A DNA stretch of 64,000 nt from Bacillus sp. AFS088145 (GCF_002564465.1 NZ_NUUX01000010.1:151100-215099), one strand, 5' to 3'. Positions 47,223 through 55,628 are shown, numbered from the stretch's first letter. Made by a program: numbers and translations. The notes: generated from the sequence alone by a model not told the origin.

Positions 47223-47998
47223 TCGCGGTAATCGCACCAATATTAGGTGTATTTTTAGTTTTAAGAAGACAAGCCTTAATGGCAGATACACTATCTCATA
47301 TTTCTCTTGCGGGTGTTGCAATTGGTTTTTTTATTCATGCTGATTTAACATTATCCAGTATGTTAGTAGTGGTCATAGGAGCAATTGCAATTGAGTATAT
47401 GAGAAGAGCATATCTATCATATTCAGAAGTATCGATTGCAATCCTAATGGCAGCAGGACTGTCACTTGCTCTGTTTTTAATGAGCATTAGTGCAGGAGGG
47501 ATGACGACGAATGTAGAACAATATTTATTTGGATCAATTGTTACTGTTACTCAGAAACAAGTCTATTTGATGGTTGGAGTGACAATCGGCGTATTATTCT
47601 ATTTCTTATTGTTAAAAAGACCGCTATTTTTAATGACTTTTGATGAAGATACTGCCTTTACAAGCGGGGTAAATACAAATTTATTATCTTTATCGTTTAG
47701 TGTATTAACAGGTGTTGTCATTTCAGCTATTATTCCTACAATTGGAGTGTTACTTGTTTCCGCACTACTTGTTCTCCCTGCTGCATTCGCGATTCGAATT
47801 GCGAAGGGATTTAAATGGGTTCTTTTATTAGCGGTATTAACAGCAATTTGTAGTATGTTTGTAGGTTTAACATCTTCATATACATTGGGAACACCACCAG
47901 GTGCAACAATCACTTTGGTATTAGTGATCATATTAACAGTGGGTTTTATTATTCAAAATATGGTTTTTCAAATTAGAAGAAAAATAGTTAATCAATGA
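47168..47998 (+). CDS. znuB: Zinc ABC transporter permease (ZnuB/AdcB type)
   Basis: The 276-residue permease of the ABC-3 family has seven to nine helices. The N-terminus ([20 protein letters not shown]) is followed by [21 protein letters not shown] and the conserved [12 protein letters not shown] and [12 protein letters not shown] segments. ATG 47168 lies ten bases after AAAGGAG inside znuC; ATG 47174 is an alternative. The 55-base overlap means tight coupling of ATPase and permease translation. Confidence 0.92.
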   Translation: MEMLNLEFMQRAFWVGGLIAVIAPILGVFLVLRRQALMADTLSHISLAGVAIGFFIHADLTLSSMLVVVIGAIAIEYMRRAYLSYSEVSIAILMAAGLSLALFLMSISAGGMTTNVEQYLFGSIVTVTQKQVYLMVGVTIGVLFYFLLLKRPLFLMTFDEDTAFTSGVNTNLLSLSFSVLTGVVISAIIPTIGVLLVSALLVLPAAFAIRIAKGFKWVLLLAVLTAICSMFVGLTSSYTLGTPPGATITLVLVIILTVGFIIQNMVFQIRRKIVNQ

Positions 47999-48034
47999 TA
48001 ACAATTTAATTAATACAAAGCTGCTATGTTTATC

Positions 48035-48490
48035 TTATCTACGATTTAAGACCTCGTACTTATTTACTAACTTATAGTAAAAATAAATAAGCAAATATGC
48101 TACAAAATAACTTACGGATGTCCAATAAATATTCCATCCATTTCTATATATTACTTGATGTTTCACATGTCCTAACAGTTCAAATAATGTTGTGGAAACT
48201 GTGAAAATTATAATGGCTAAATATACCTTTAATTTCTAATAATATATAGAAAAAATAAATAAACACGTTAATATTGGATACATTCCTAAATCAAATGGTA
48301 AGGCAGATAATGATAATTCATTATATGAATGTTTTAATCTCCAAAAGTAATTAAAACCTACCGTATTTATTAAGAAGGCTATTGCTATTCCAATCGGTTC
48401 AAAAATAATAATTAATTTTGGCATTTTTATAAATAAGTAAACACCTAAAATCCAGGGTATGATGAATCCAATTATTATATATAGAAACAT
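48035..48490 (-). pseudogene. CBO0543-family membrane protein interrupted by an amber codon
   Basis: From ATG 48490 an 84-codon frame (MFLYIIIGFIIPWILGVYLF ... LTCLFIFSIYY) ends at TAG. The same frame continues after the stop for 67 more codons (KLKVYLAIIIFTVSTTLFEL, HVKHQVIYRNGWNIYWTSVS) to TAA at 48035. Together they give a five-helix protein of about 150 residues matching the CBO0543 family end to end, including the typical RNGWNIYWT segment. A single nonsense change therefore splits an otherwise intact gene. Confidence 0.8.
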
Positions 48491-48696
48491 TTATATATCT
48501 CCTAAAGAGGTCTTATTTGATTGAACATATTCCGAAATTATTTGATAATTGTATTATATTAATAATCTTTAACGCTACTCGTAACATATGTGTTCCATTC
48601 GATGAAGGGCTTTTTAAGCAGAACTATAAAAGTAGCGAATTAAGGAGTAGGTATGGAGAATTAAATGGAGAGCGAAGCTCGTAGAAAGTGAGAAAC

Positions 48697-48728
48697 AGAG
48701 GATCTTGTGAAGGATTCTCTTTTTTTTG
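48697..48728 (+). terminator. Orphan terminator upstream of the PepSY gene
   Basis: Arms AGAGGATC and GATTCTCT with eight T. No intact gene precedes it. The gap 48491-48860 otherwise holds AT-rich DNA and a short purine-rich stretch (GGAGAGCGAAGC) that may be the end of a lost gene. Confidence 0.6.
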
Positions 48729-48774
48729 TAATTAATATTTACCACTTCTATCAAAATTATCAAAGTGAATTTTT

Positions 48775-48796
48775 AAAACTTCATTAAAACTTCATT
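48775..48796 (+). promoter_or_regulatory. Perfect 11-bp tandem repeat upstream of PepSY gene
   Basis: AAAACTTCATT occurs twice in direct tandem (48775-48785 and 48786-48796). Eleven-base direct repeats are the usual binding pattern of OmpR/PhoB-type response regulators. It lies 64 bases before the PepSY start. Confidence 0.5.
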
Positions 48797-48860
48797 AATT
48801 TATCACAATTGGAATTTATACTTTCACAAGTAGATAAAAATTATTGAGGGGTAAAACCAA

Positions 48861-50252
48861 ATGGAGATAAATACAGGACTAAATTCTGTTCAAACTGAAC
48901 AAGTTTCTTCGAAAAAGACATCTCTTTATAAAGCAATTTGGAGATGGCATTTTTATGGAGGGATGATTTTTGCACCAATCTTAATTCTGTTAGCGGTTAC
49001 AGGTTCTATCTATTTATTTAGACCTTATGTTGAACCAATGTTGGATCGAGATTTACATTTTGTTCAGCAAGATACGAAAGAACTTACACCCAGCTTACAG
49101 TTAAAAGCTGTAAAAGACAAATATCCTAACGATTCAATTTCTTCTTTTACAGATGTGAAAGATCCAAAGCGTTCAACTGAAATTGGAATTATGAAAGGCG
49201 AAGCTAGTTATACAGTTTTTGTCAATCCATACACAGGGAAAGTATTAGGTGAACTTCAAAATGATAAACGCTTAATGGAAATCATCGTAAAACTTCACGG
49301 TGAAATTATGGTTGGTAAATTAGGGGATAATCTTGTTGAATTATCTGCATCATGGGCAATTATTTTATTAGCAACAGGATTATATTTATACTTCCCACGT
49401 AATAAACAATCATTTTTAAGTATTCTTCGTATTCGCATGAGAAAAGGGTCACGTGTGTTCTGGAGAGATTTACATGCAAGCACTGGATTTTGGATGACAA
49501 TTTTCTTGATAGTTCTAGTTTTATCAGGGTTACCTTGGGCTAGCTCTTTTGGTGAAAGACTAAATACATTTGTAACAAAAGCTAAGCTTTCAAATGCACC
49601 TGAGCATCTATGGGATGGTAGTATTCAATCAACAAAGATAAATAAAGATGTAGCCAAAACACCATGGGCAGCCGAAAATATTCCTGTTCCAGAATCAGTG
49701 TATAGCAATAAAGGAATGTTACCGATTGAAAATGTAGTTAAAATTGCTGAACAAACAAAAATTTATCCTGGATACACAATTTCTATGCCAGAAGGAGATA
49801 AAGGAGTTTACTTAATATCTACTTACGGATGGGCAGCGGGTAGCGTAAAAAATTATGTAACGATGGATATTGATCAATATAGTGGGAAAACACTACTTGA
49901 TTATCGCTGGAAAGATTACAGTACGTTTGATAAAACAGTTGAAACAGGGATAGCTTTACATGAAGGACGATATTTTGGCTGGGCAAACTTAATAATTAAT
50001 TTGATTGCATGCTTATCACTTGTATTAATCGTAGGAAGTGGAATCACTATGTGGTGGAAGCGCCGTCCAACAGGAACAGTTGGGATTCCAAAAGCAAGTG
50101 AAGGAAATAAATTCTATTTAGGTGTTTTATTGATTTCAGTAATTTGTGGACTTTTAATGCCAATGGTTGGTATATCAATCTTTGTAATAGGTTTAATTGA
50201 GTTTATAGTTAAATTTATAAAAAAGATAGTTCAACAACCTGGAATGCAATAA
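48861..50252 (+). CDS. PepSY-associated TM helix protein (PiuB-like)
   Basis: The 463-residue membrane protein has four or five helices (about 30-52, 160-180, 208-230, 370-395 and 420-450) and PepSY domains outside the membrane. The histidine-bearing motifs IWRWHFYGGMIFAPIL, VKLHGEIMVGKLG and WRDLHASTGFW are typical of PepSY_TM/PiuB proteins, often linked to iron or to heme and copper supply. The FixH-like lipoprotein gene 99 bases downstream supports a metal or respiratory role. The ATG follows GAGGGG. Confidence 0.85.
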   Translation: MEINTGLNSVQTEQVSSKKTSLYKAIWRWHFYGGMIFAPILILLAVTGSIYLFRPYVEPMLDRDLHFVQQDTKELTPSLQLKAVKDKYPNDSISSFTDVKDPKRSTEIGIMKGEASYTVFVNPYTGKVLGELQNDKRLMEIIVKLHGEIMVGKLGDNLVELSASWAIILLATGLYLYFPRNKQSFLSILRIRMRKGSRVFWRDLHASTGFWMTIFLIVLVLSGLPWASSFGERLNTFVTKAKLSNAPEHLWDGSIQSTKINKDVAKTPWAAENIPVPESVYSNKGMLPIENVVKIAEQTKIYPGYTISMPEGDKGVYLISTYGWAAGSVKNYVTMDIDQYSGKTLLDYRWKDYSTFDKTVETGIALHEGRYFGWANLIINLIACLSLVLIVGSGITMWWKRRPTGTVGIPKASEGNKFYLGVLLISVICGLLMPMVGISIFVIGLIEFIVKFIKKIVQQPGMQ

Positions 50253-50275
50253 AAATAAAAATTTATTACTGAAAG

Positions 50276-50316
50276 TTGCTAAGCTTACTATTATAAGTTT
50301 GCTTAGCTTTTTTAGT
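50276..50316 (+). terminator. Terminator after the PepSY gene
   Basis: Arms GCTAAGC and GCTTAGC around a loop with a second short stem, followed by a T-run. Confidence 0.8.
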
Positions 50317-50351
50317 AATAAAAAAACAATAGAGATAAATAGAGGTGTATT

Positions 50352-50738
50352 ATGAAAATAATAAATAGCTTAATAATTTTATTGTTAGCTGTAACAATTT
50401 TTTACGGATGTGGTAAGTCAGAAGAAGCAGCAGTCTCAAACAAATATTTAGATAATATAATTGTCACTCTATCTGATCAATCAACATCCAAAGATTCAGT
50501 ACATAGCTATGAGGTAACTTTAAAAAATAACGAGAATGAATTAGTTAACGTTGATTCAGTGGAAATAATTTTAAAAATGAAAAGTATGAATCATAAAGTG
50601 GATGCTAAGTTAAAGAGAGTCTCAAAAGGTGTTTATAAAGGAAAAGTAGAATTACCTATGGATGGTTCGTGGGACAAGACAATTGTATTAAAACAAGAGA
50701 AATTTGTTCGTAAAGTGAATGGGGTAACTTTAAAATAA
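50352..50738 (+). CDS. FixH/YtkA-like lipoprotein
   Basis: The 128-residue protein has a signal peptide ending IFYGC (lipid-modified Cys20) and one immunoglobulin-like beta domain with the FixH/YtkA pattern (VEIILKMKSMNHKVDAKL, GVYKGKVELPMDGSWDKTI). The MNH segment resembles the Met/His copper-binding motif of this family. It may act in copper delivery at the membrane face, beside the PepSY protein. The ATG follows AGAGGTG. Confidence 0.75.
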   Translation: MKIINSLIILLLAVTIFYGCGKSEEAAVSNKYLDNIIVTLSDQSTSKDSVHSYEVTLKNNENELVNVDSVEIILKMKSMNHKVDAKLKRVSKGVYKGKVELPMDGSWDKTIVLKQEKFVRKVNGVTLK

Positions 50739-50778
50739 AAATTTAGTACCAAAAAAAGTAAAGCACTATTACTATTTA

Positions 50779-50932
50779 GGGCTTTACAATTGGTTTTGCA
50801 GGTGCTTTAGCATTATCAATCGGATTTGCAAAAGACTTCCAAAATACAAAGGTATATGCACAGACTAATGGGGACCAATACAGAGTTGTATCAGTAGAAG
50901 AGCAAAATATGGTGGAAAATAGTTCAACTTAG
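50779..50932 (+). pseudogene. 5'-truncated remnant of a small exported protein
   Basis: An open stretch of 50 codons reads FTIGFAGALALSIGFAKDFQ followed by NTKVYAQTNGDQYRVVSVEE and ends TAG. It looks like a signal peptide plus short mature part, but the frame has no start codon (TAG lies just upstream) and no ribosome site. DHR copy 9 follows at 50999, so it probably was a cassette gene. Confidence 0.5.
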
Positions 50933-50998
50933 CAAGGGTTTGTTCCACAAGAAAAAGGGACAGGTTTCTATTTTATAAAGTTAAATAAGGTTAAGTTT

Positions 50999-51030
50999 CT
51001 TTAAACAACTAACGCATGCATTTGTTTAAT
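50999..51030 (+). repeat. DHR copy 9 (hairpin 1 only, diverged)
   Basis: TTTAAACAACTAACGCATGC then ATTTGTTTAATAA. The outer arms differ from the usual TTCAAC/GTTGAA yet still largely pair (TTAAACAA with TTGTTTAA). Confidence 0.8.
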
Positions 51031-51051
51031 AAAATTCCAAGGAGATGCAGA

Positions 51052-51348
51052 ATGAAAGTATTGATTGAGCTAATTAGAATAGTATTTATATTCCTATTGT
51101 TAGGATTAATATTAAATACATTGTTAAGAAACTTATACTTATCAATGGGTGTAAATTTAGATAAATTTGGTTGGATGGGTTCGGTTGCGATTTTTTCTTT
51201 TTTATTTGTTTTATATAGAAATAAACTTCAATTTAGCGGTTGGTACAATGGAAAAGCGAGAGTTAAACTTTCAAAAAAGGTAACTACTTTTCTTGTATCT
51301 GAATTATTAATAATTTCACTACCAATCTTAAGTTACTTATTCAACTAA
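51052..51348 (+). CDS. Small three-helix membrane protein (cassette gene)
   Basis: The 98-residue protein starts at ATG 51052, seven bases after AAGGAG; an earlier ATG at 51016 lies within the repeat and is not used. Membrane segments lie at about 3-22, 40-57 and 79-97 with the basic loop NGKARVKLSKK. The last codons and stop (TTATTCAACTAA) belong to DHR copy 10, so the repeat ends the gene. No family recognised. Confidence 0.68.
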   Translation: MKVLIELIRIVFIFLLLGLILNTLLRNLYLSMGVNLDKFGWMGSVAIFSFLFVLYRNKLQFSGWYNGKARVKLSKKVTTFLVSELLIISLPILSYLFN

Positions 51349-51429
51349 AGCATTGATTTAGTTACATAACCTGATCGGCAATTTGTCGGTCTTTTTTTAT
51401 TCAACAAAATGGCAGATTAGTTGAATAAG
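51336..51429 (+). repeat. DHR copy 10 (complete, overlaps gene end)
   Basis: Hairpin 1 TTATTCAACTAAAGCATTG then ATTTAGTTACATAAC; terminator GATCGGCA ATTT GTCGGTC with T-run; hairpin 2 TTATTCAACAAAATGGCAG then ATTAGTTGAATAAG. The TAA in its left arm is the stop codon of the gene at 51052. Confidence 0.9.
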
Positions 51430-51528
51430 GAACAGAGATAAAATAAATGTAAAAACTTACTAATTAACATTATTAAGAATATTGTTATTATTAAATCAAA
51501 CACCGTTTTACACTTATGGGGGATTAAA

Positions 51529-51867
51529 TTGAATTATTTTAGAAATTTCAAAGAATGGCTAATAAAAGATTATAGTAAAAGAGACACATCTTCGTTAATT
51601 TTTATAACAATAACAATTCTTTTTATCTTATTCAGCATTAAATATCAGTGGGGGAAGATTCTTTCGCCGATTAGTAATTTATTTGGTAGTTTTTATTTTT
51701 TAGCAGATATCATTTGTTTTTTTATATTTATTATATTAATTAGAGTGATTGAAGATGGAATTCGAAAAATAGTTGGAAACGGAAAAGAAATCGGATTGAT
51801 CTCTTCCTTACTATATATTGGCGTATTAATTACTACTATTATCATTGTTAACCAATATTATTTATAA
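51529..51867 (+). CDS. Small membrane protein (cassette gene)
   Basis: The 112-residue product starts at TTG 51529 behind GGGGGA. It has an amphipathic start (MNYFRNFKEWLIKDYSKRD) and three membrane segments at about 23-38, 50-73 and 88-107. The layout resembles the protein at 40750, suggesting a shared type though not clear homology. DHR copy 11 begins three bases after the stop. Confidence 0.66.
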   Translation: MNYFRNFKEWLIKDYSKRDTSSLIFITITILFILFSIKYQWGKILSPISNLFGSFYFLADIICFFIFIILIRVIEDGIRKIVGNGKEIGLISSLLYIGVLITTIIIVNQYYL

Positions 51868-51870
51868 GCT

Positions 51871-51946
51871 TCATATTCAACTAAAGCATGCGATTCTTCA
51901 ATAGAAGATCGCTTTTTTTATTCAACAAAATGGCAGGCTAGTTCAA
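51871..51946 (+). repeat. DHR copy 11 (complete, GCGAT subtype)
   Basis: TATTCAACTAAAGCATGC, then a terminator whose left arm replaces the right arm of hairpin 1 (GCGATTCTTC AATA GAAGATCGC, T-run), then TTATTCAACAAAATGGCAG and GCTAGTTCAAAG. The following 250 bases (51947-52196) are AT-rich; TCCCCCAAGTTT at 51974 is shared with 56835. Confidence 0.86.
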
Positions 51947-52196
51947 AGGTTAGTTATAAGAATGAATTAAAATTCCCCCAAGTTTTTGTATGGTAATACA
52001 TTAAATTTAGACTAAATGTTACATATTTTTATTTTTTTTGGGGTTTTCGACATATCAAAATTCAAAATTTATTTAGTTTTACAAGTTATCAAGCATAATA
52101 TTCCCCCGATTTACTGGAAATGATTGTAGCGTTATATTAAAAAGTAGTTATTAAAAATACTCCCAAATTACTTAAGCCAATAAAAAGGAGAAATAG

Positions 52197-52448
52197 ATGA
52201 TGATTTTTTTTATTCAACTAATCATTTTTGGTTTAATCGTATGTATTCTTTCTGCTATTCCAAAATCATTTACAAAAACAGCTAAAAACCATTTAAGAGT
52301 AGTGACTCTTACAGGAATTGGAGTTTCTTTACTAATTTTTGTATTCTCAACAAAACAAAATTTCGTTCAGCTTTTTCCCATTTTCTTTATATGTTCTCTA
52401 TGTTTAGGAACATTTATCAGAACGTTTAAACAGCCAAGTAAAAGTTGA
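52197..52448 (+). CDS. Small two/three-helix membrane protein
   Basis: The 83-residue protein has hydrophobic segments at about 2-20, 36-50 and 54-73 with basic termini (PKSFTKTAKNH, KQPSKS). ATG 52197 (or the next codon, ATG 52200) follows AAAAGGAG. A DHR vestige follows the stop. No family recognised. Confidence 0.66.
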   Translation: MMIFFIQLIIFGLIVCILSAIPKSFTKTAKNHLRVVTLTGIGVSLLIFVFSTKQNFVQLFPIFFICSLCLGTFIRTFKQPSKS

Positions 52449-52453
52449 ATAAA

Positions 52454-52480
52454 AACCTTATGTAACTATCGATCAATAGG
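52454..52480 (+). repeat. DHR vestige 12 (hairpin 1 fragment)
   Basis: ACCTTATGTAACTATCGATC then AATAGG resembles the left half of hairpin 1 in copy 21 (CTTATGTAACTATCGCATGC). The right arm is lost. Confidence 0.45.
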
Positions 52481-52492
52481 GAGACTAAAAAT

Positions 52493-52672
52493 ATGTTTCA
52501 TTTCATCGACTCAATATTACCAATTGTAATTACTGTATTATATGTAGCTTTTATTTTTAGTATTTTTTATGAGACAAAAAGAAAAAAAATACGCATTGAT
52601 GCTTCTCATGTTGTCTCAATAATATTCATGACATTGGGAATGATTTTTTTTATATTAAGTCGATTTGTATAA
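52493..52672 (+). CDS. Small two-helix membrane protein (59 aa)
   Basis: ATG 52493 follows GGGAG at a good distance and opens 59 codons: MFHFIDSILPIVITVLYVAF, then a basic turn YETKRKKIRID and a second hydrophobic stretch VVSIIFMTLGMIFFILSRFV. It lies between a DHR vestige and DHR copy 13 (6 bases after the stop), like other cassette genes. It may be co-transcribed with the gene at 52197, which has a similar layout. Confidence 0.62.
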   Translation: MFHFIDSILPIVITVLYVAFIFSIFYETKRKKIRIDASHVVSIIFMTLGMIFFILSRFV

Positions 52673-52678
52673 CAACAT

Positions 52679-52712
52679 CTTATATAACTAAAGCATGCTT
52701 TTGTTGAATATA
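52679..52712 (+). repeat. DHR copy 13 (hairpin 1 only)
   Basis: CTTATATAACTAAAGCATGC then TTTTGTTGAATATAA, starting 6 bases after the 59-residue gene and 36 before the next. Confidence 0.82.
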
Positions 52713-52748
52713 AAAATGTAATTATATGCTTTTATGAGGTGGAAATTA

Positions 52749-53453
52749 ATGGAATTTATTTCAGGTGGGTATTACATAATAGCTCCAACTATTAGACAAG
52801 AATTTATGGATAAAGAAATAATACCCGATAAAATAATTTCAGTAAGTGAGTGCATTTGTGATTTTTATCCTGAAATCAATGTATTTTGGGGTGGTTCGAA
52901 AGAAAATAAACTAAAATACATTAAAGATCTTAATATTTCAGTAGATAAATACAAAGAGATGGAAAAATGGATCCAAGATAAGTCTGATTTGAAACAATTC
53001 GAATACCCTCAGATCTTCCCATCATTAAATTTAGCAAAAGAGTTTTTTAACAAATTTTTAAATCATATAAACGACTTAAAAATAATAGGTATTGGACTAC
53101 CCAATAATTATTTAGAAAGTTTTTTAGATGAGGAAGGCACAAAAAACAAGTCCACAGAGGAAAGATCAGGCATCGAGAATGTTCTTATCAAGAAAGAATT
53201 TATTAACAGTCAAACAGGTTCAATTAAAGGTTATGAGATATTAGGATATGAAACTAATACATTCCATTCTTATTTGTGTAACGGTTTAGAAAAAGATTTT
53301 AAAAATACATATGATTTTTCATTGAATGAAAATGGTTTTATTAAATCACTTACTGAAGCAGAGAGATATTGTGACATCGCAAATGATGAAGACCTTGGAA
53401 CTGAGCCTGTATTTTGGCTTCCTTGGGCTATTTTTGAATACAATTCTTATTGA
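52749..53453 (+). CDS. Hypothetical soluble protein (cassette gene), immunity-like
   Basis: The 234-residue acidic, aromatic-rich protein has no signal peptide. ATG 52749 follows GAGGTGG; the ATG at 52734 overlaps that site. The text MEFISGGYYIIAPTIRQEFM and ENVFW/WLPWAIFEYNSY ends are typical in style of immunity or SUKH-like proteins, but I cannot assign a family. The stop codon TGA lies inside hairpin 1 of DHR copy 14, so the repeat again ends the gene. Confidence 0.68.
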   Translation: MEFISGGYYIIAPTIRQEFMDKEIIPDKIISVSECICDFYPEINVFWGGSKENKLKYIKDLNISVDKYKEMEKWIQDKSDLKQFEYPQIFPSLNLAKEFFNKFLNHINDLKIIGIGLPNNYLESFLDEEGTKNKSTEERSGIENVLIKKEFINSQTGSIKGYEILGYETNTFHSYLCNGLEKDFKNTYDFSLNENGFIKSLTEAERYCDIANDEDLGTEPVFWLPWAIFEYNSY

Positions 53454-53538
53454 ACTAACGCATGCGATAGTTGTAGATCACGAGTCACAAAGTGTGGCTC
53501 GTTTTTTATTGAACAAAATGGCAGTTTAGTTGCATAGG
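53446..53538 (+). repeat. DHR copy 14 (complete, overlaps gene end)
   Basis: Hairpin 1 TTATTGAACTAACGCATGC then GATAGTTGTAG; terminator CGAGTCAC AAA GTGTGGCTCG with T-run; hairpin 2 TTATTGAACAAAATGGCAG then TTTAGTTGCATAGG. TGA in the left arm is the stop of the gene at 52749. Confidence 0.9.
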
Positions 53539-53586
53539 AAATGATATAATTTTATTAATAAAAATTTAAGAAATGCAGGAAGACAA

Positions 53587-54453
53587 ATGGAGAATATAAA
53601 AAAAATTAGTCAACTAATCTTCGTGAGTACCCTCACTTTAATGCTTAGTGGCTGTTTTTCGAAAAACGATTTAAAAAAACCAATCAGCGACTATTTACAA
53701 ACAAACTACGGGATTAACGAAGGATTTAAGATCCTCGATACTGATAATAACTGGTTTGAAGGGATTGACCATCAAACGTACATTGAAATTACAAAGCCTT
53801 ATCGTTCTTATGCGTATCTACAAATTGAGAGAGATACGTTAAAGATTTTAGAGGATGAGAGTGACGATCTCTTTTTGGAACTATTCAAAGGTGCTTATAT
53901 TGAACAACATCCTGAAGTGGTCAATGAAATGAAAAGAGTAGTTAAAAAATATGGATTTACGGAAGTTCAAAATAAAGTAGTTAAAGACTCAGGAGTAACA
54001 TATTTTACGTATCCCTACGATAACATTGAATTAAATTTGAATTATTCGAATGAAATGGTAGATGAGTTTAAAAAAACTCAAACTATTAATACAAATGATT
54101 TAATCCCTACCTTCCAACCTGTGGATCCTAGAAATACGAACGACAGGTTTATGGGGGTAATCAATTTTTTATTTGAATTCGATACAAATAAAAATAAACA
54201 TAAAGTTCCAGAAGCGAAAGAAATTGCAGCAGCATTTCAAAAAAGTGGTGTTTTAACAAAGGGAATTTACAACATTGAAATATTAGTTATCGATTCAAGT
54301 TCGGATTTTTCATCAAAAGATGAACTTGATACATATGCATTATTCAAAGTAGATGAAAAGAAGAACTATACCATAATTGCTACACCTAAATATGATGACT
54401 TAGATAAAGCTGACTATTACGGTGATTATTTGAAAAAAACACAAGGTAATTAG
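53587..54453 (+). CDS. Lipoprotein of unknown function (cassette gene)
   Basis: The 288-residue protein has a lipoprotein signal ending LMLSGC (Cys23), then a soluble acidic domain of two similar-looking alpha/beta parts (about 30-170 and 180-288). It contains YLQTNYGINEGFKILDTDNN and VIDSSSDFSSKDELDTYALF. It would sit on the outer face of the membrane. No family recognised with confidence. ATG follows AGGAAG. DHR copies 14 and 15 flank it at 48 and 4 bases. Confidence 0.72.
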   Translation: MENIKKISQLIFVSTLTLMLSGCFSKNDLKKPISDYLQTNYGINEGFKILDTDNNWFEGIDHQTYIEITKPYRSYAYLQIERDTLKILEDESDDLFLELFKGAYIEQHPEVVNEMKRVVKKYGFTEVQNKVVKDSGVTYFTYPYDNIELNLNYSNEMVDEFKKTQTINTNDLIPTFQPVDPRNTNDRFMGVINFLFEFDTNKNKHKVPEAKEIAAAFQKSGVLTKGIYNIEILVIDSSSDFSSKDELDTYALFKVDEKKNYTIIATPKYDDLDKADYYGDYLKKTQGN

Positions 54454-54457
54454 TATT

Positions 54458-54491
54458 CTTAATCAACTAAAGCATGCGTTAGTTGATTAAG
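54458..54491 (+). repeat. DHR copy 15 (hairpin 1 only, both arms changed)
   Basis: CTTAATCAACTAAAGCATGC then GTTAGTTGATTAAG. TTATTCAAC has become TTAATCAAC and GTTGAATAA has become GTTGATTAA: matching changes that keep the stem. Confidence 0.88.
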
Positions 54492-54549
54492 AGAGTTACA
54501 AATTAAATGTGTAGTTACATTGGTTAATAAATTAAGAAGGGTGAAATAA

Positions 54550-55260
54550 ATGGGTAGAAGAAAGAAAGAGTTAGAATTGGATTTTACATTTATAGATGAT
54601 TTTCATCCTTCATTTACATCAAAAATGATCACTCAACTTACCGAAAGTGGTTCTGCTCTATTAGGTGAATCAATCACTAATTGTTTATGGGGCATATTGA
54701 TCGACGAAGATGGAGCAAATCTTGCTAACGATGGACATGGATTAATGAAAGTTAGTGCTGTTGACTGGAGTTCGTTTAGTATAGACGTAACAATTAAATG
54801 GAGCGCATCTGACAAAAAGAATATTCTCCCAACTGATAATGTGGAAGAGATTGATATAACTTTTAACTGGTGTGAAGATTTTCCAGTTAACTCTATAAAA
54901 ATGCAATCTAAGAAAAAGACTGTTGTTTTTTATTCTTTTACTTTTCCATTTGAAGTAGAATATTCTGGATATATTGAATCCGACATATGTCTTGAAGTAG
55001 GTTTAAACACAGAACATGAAGATGATAAACAATTAGTAGTTGATACCTTAAAGAGTGCATTTGAAAATTGGAATCTTGAATCAGAAAAATCAAGCGGTCA
55101 TTATATGAAATTTATGAGATACATTAAGAAATACAGAAATAAATATATAACATATTTTGACTTAGGAAGTATAGGAAAAGAAGGTATACATTATTTAATT
55201 AATTCATTAGCAAAGAATGATGAAATGAAAATTTCAAAAATCTTTGTTAAGCAAACTTAA
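54550..55260 (+). CDS. Hypothetical soluble protein (cassette gene)
   Basis: The 236-residue acidic protein begins MGRRKKELELDFTFIDDFHP and has mixed strands and helices. The last third (KFMRYIKKYRNKYITYFDLG) is basic. No signal peptide, membrane segment or catalytic motif is apparent. ATG follows GAAGGGTG. DHR copies 15 and 16 flank it. Confidence 0.68.
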   Translation: MGRRKKELELDFTFIDDFHPSFTSKMITQLTESGSALLGESITNCLWGILIDEDGANLANDGHGLMKVSAVDWSSFSIDVTIKWSASDKKNILPTDNVEEIDITFNWCEDFPVNSIKMQSKKKTVVFYSFTFPFEVEYSGYIESDICLEVGLNTEHEDDKQLVVDTLKSAFENWNLESEKSSGHYMKFMRYIKKYRNKYITYFDLGSIGKEGIHYLINSLAKNDEMKISKIFVKQT

Positions 55261-55310
55261 ATATTCTTCATGTTTAATGGATATAAAATTATGCACTGCA
55301 AATTAAAAAT

Positions 55311-55345
55311 CCTTATGTAACTAACGCAGTGCTTTAGTTTTAGTA
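55311..55345 (+). repeat. DHR copy 16 (hairpin 1 only)
   Basis: CTTATGTAACTAACGCAGTG then CTTTAGTTTTAGT. The ribosome site AAAGGAG of the next gene follows at once. Confidence 0.82.
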
Positions 55346-55360
55346 AAGGAGTTCAAACAA

Positions 55361-55606
55361 ATGGAACAATACAGTTATGAGGAATTTCTAGAAGATTTAA
55401 GCATGGGCAGAGAGATTCACTTCATTTACAAAAATGATAATTACTATATTGGTTGTGGTACAGGTCAATTTATGTTTTGGAAATCTTATGATTCCACTAG
55501 TGAAATCGTAGGAGATGGACTTGAAGATTTACTTCGAAAAGTAAGATTAGATGGGAAACAAATTAAAGAAATTTGGGACTTAATTGAGATTGATACTATT
55601 TTTTAG
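55361..55606 (+). CDS. Small acidic hypothetical protein (cassette gene)
   Basis: The 81-residue protein begins MEQYSYEEFLEDLSMGREIH and contains FIYKNDNYYIGCGTGQFMFW, with aromatic-rich strands then two helices (DGLEDLLRKVRLDGKQIKEI). I recall similar short proteins in many Bacilli but know no function. ATG follows AAAGGAG. DHR copies 16 and 17 lie 15 bases before and 22 after. Confidence 0.72.
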   Translation: MEQYSYEEFLEDLSMGREIHFIYKNDNYYIGCGTGQFMFWKSYDSTSEIVGDGLEDLLRKVRLDGKQIKEIWDLIEIDTIF

Positions 55607-55628
55607 TGAAAATAAAATTATTAAATAT

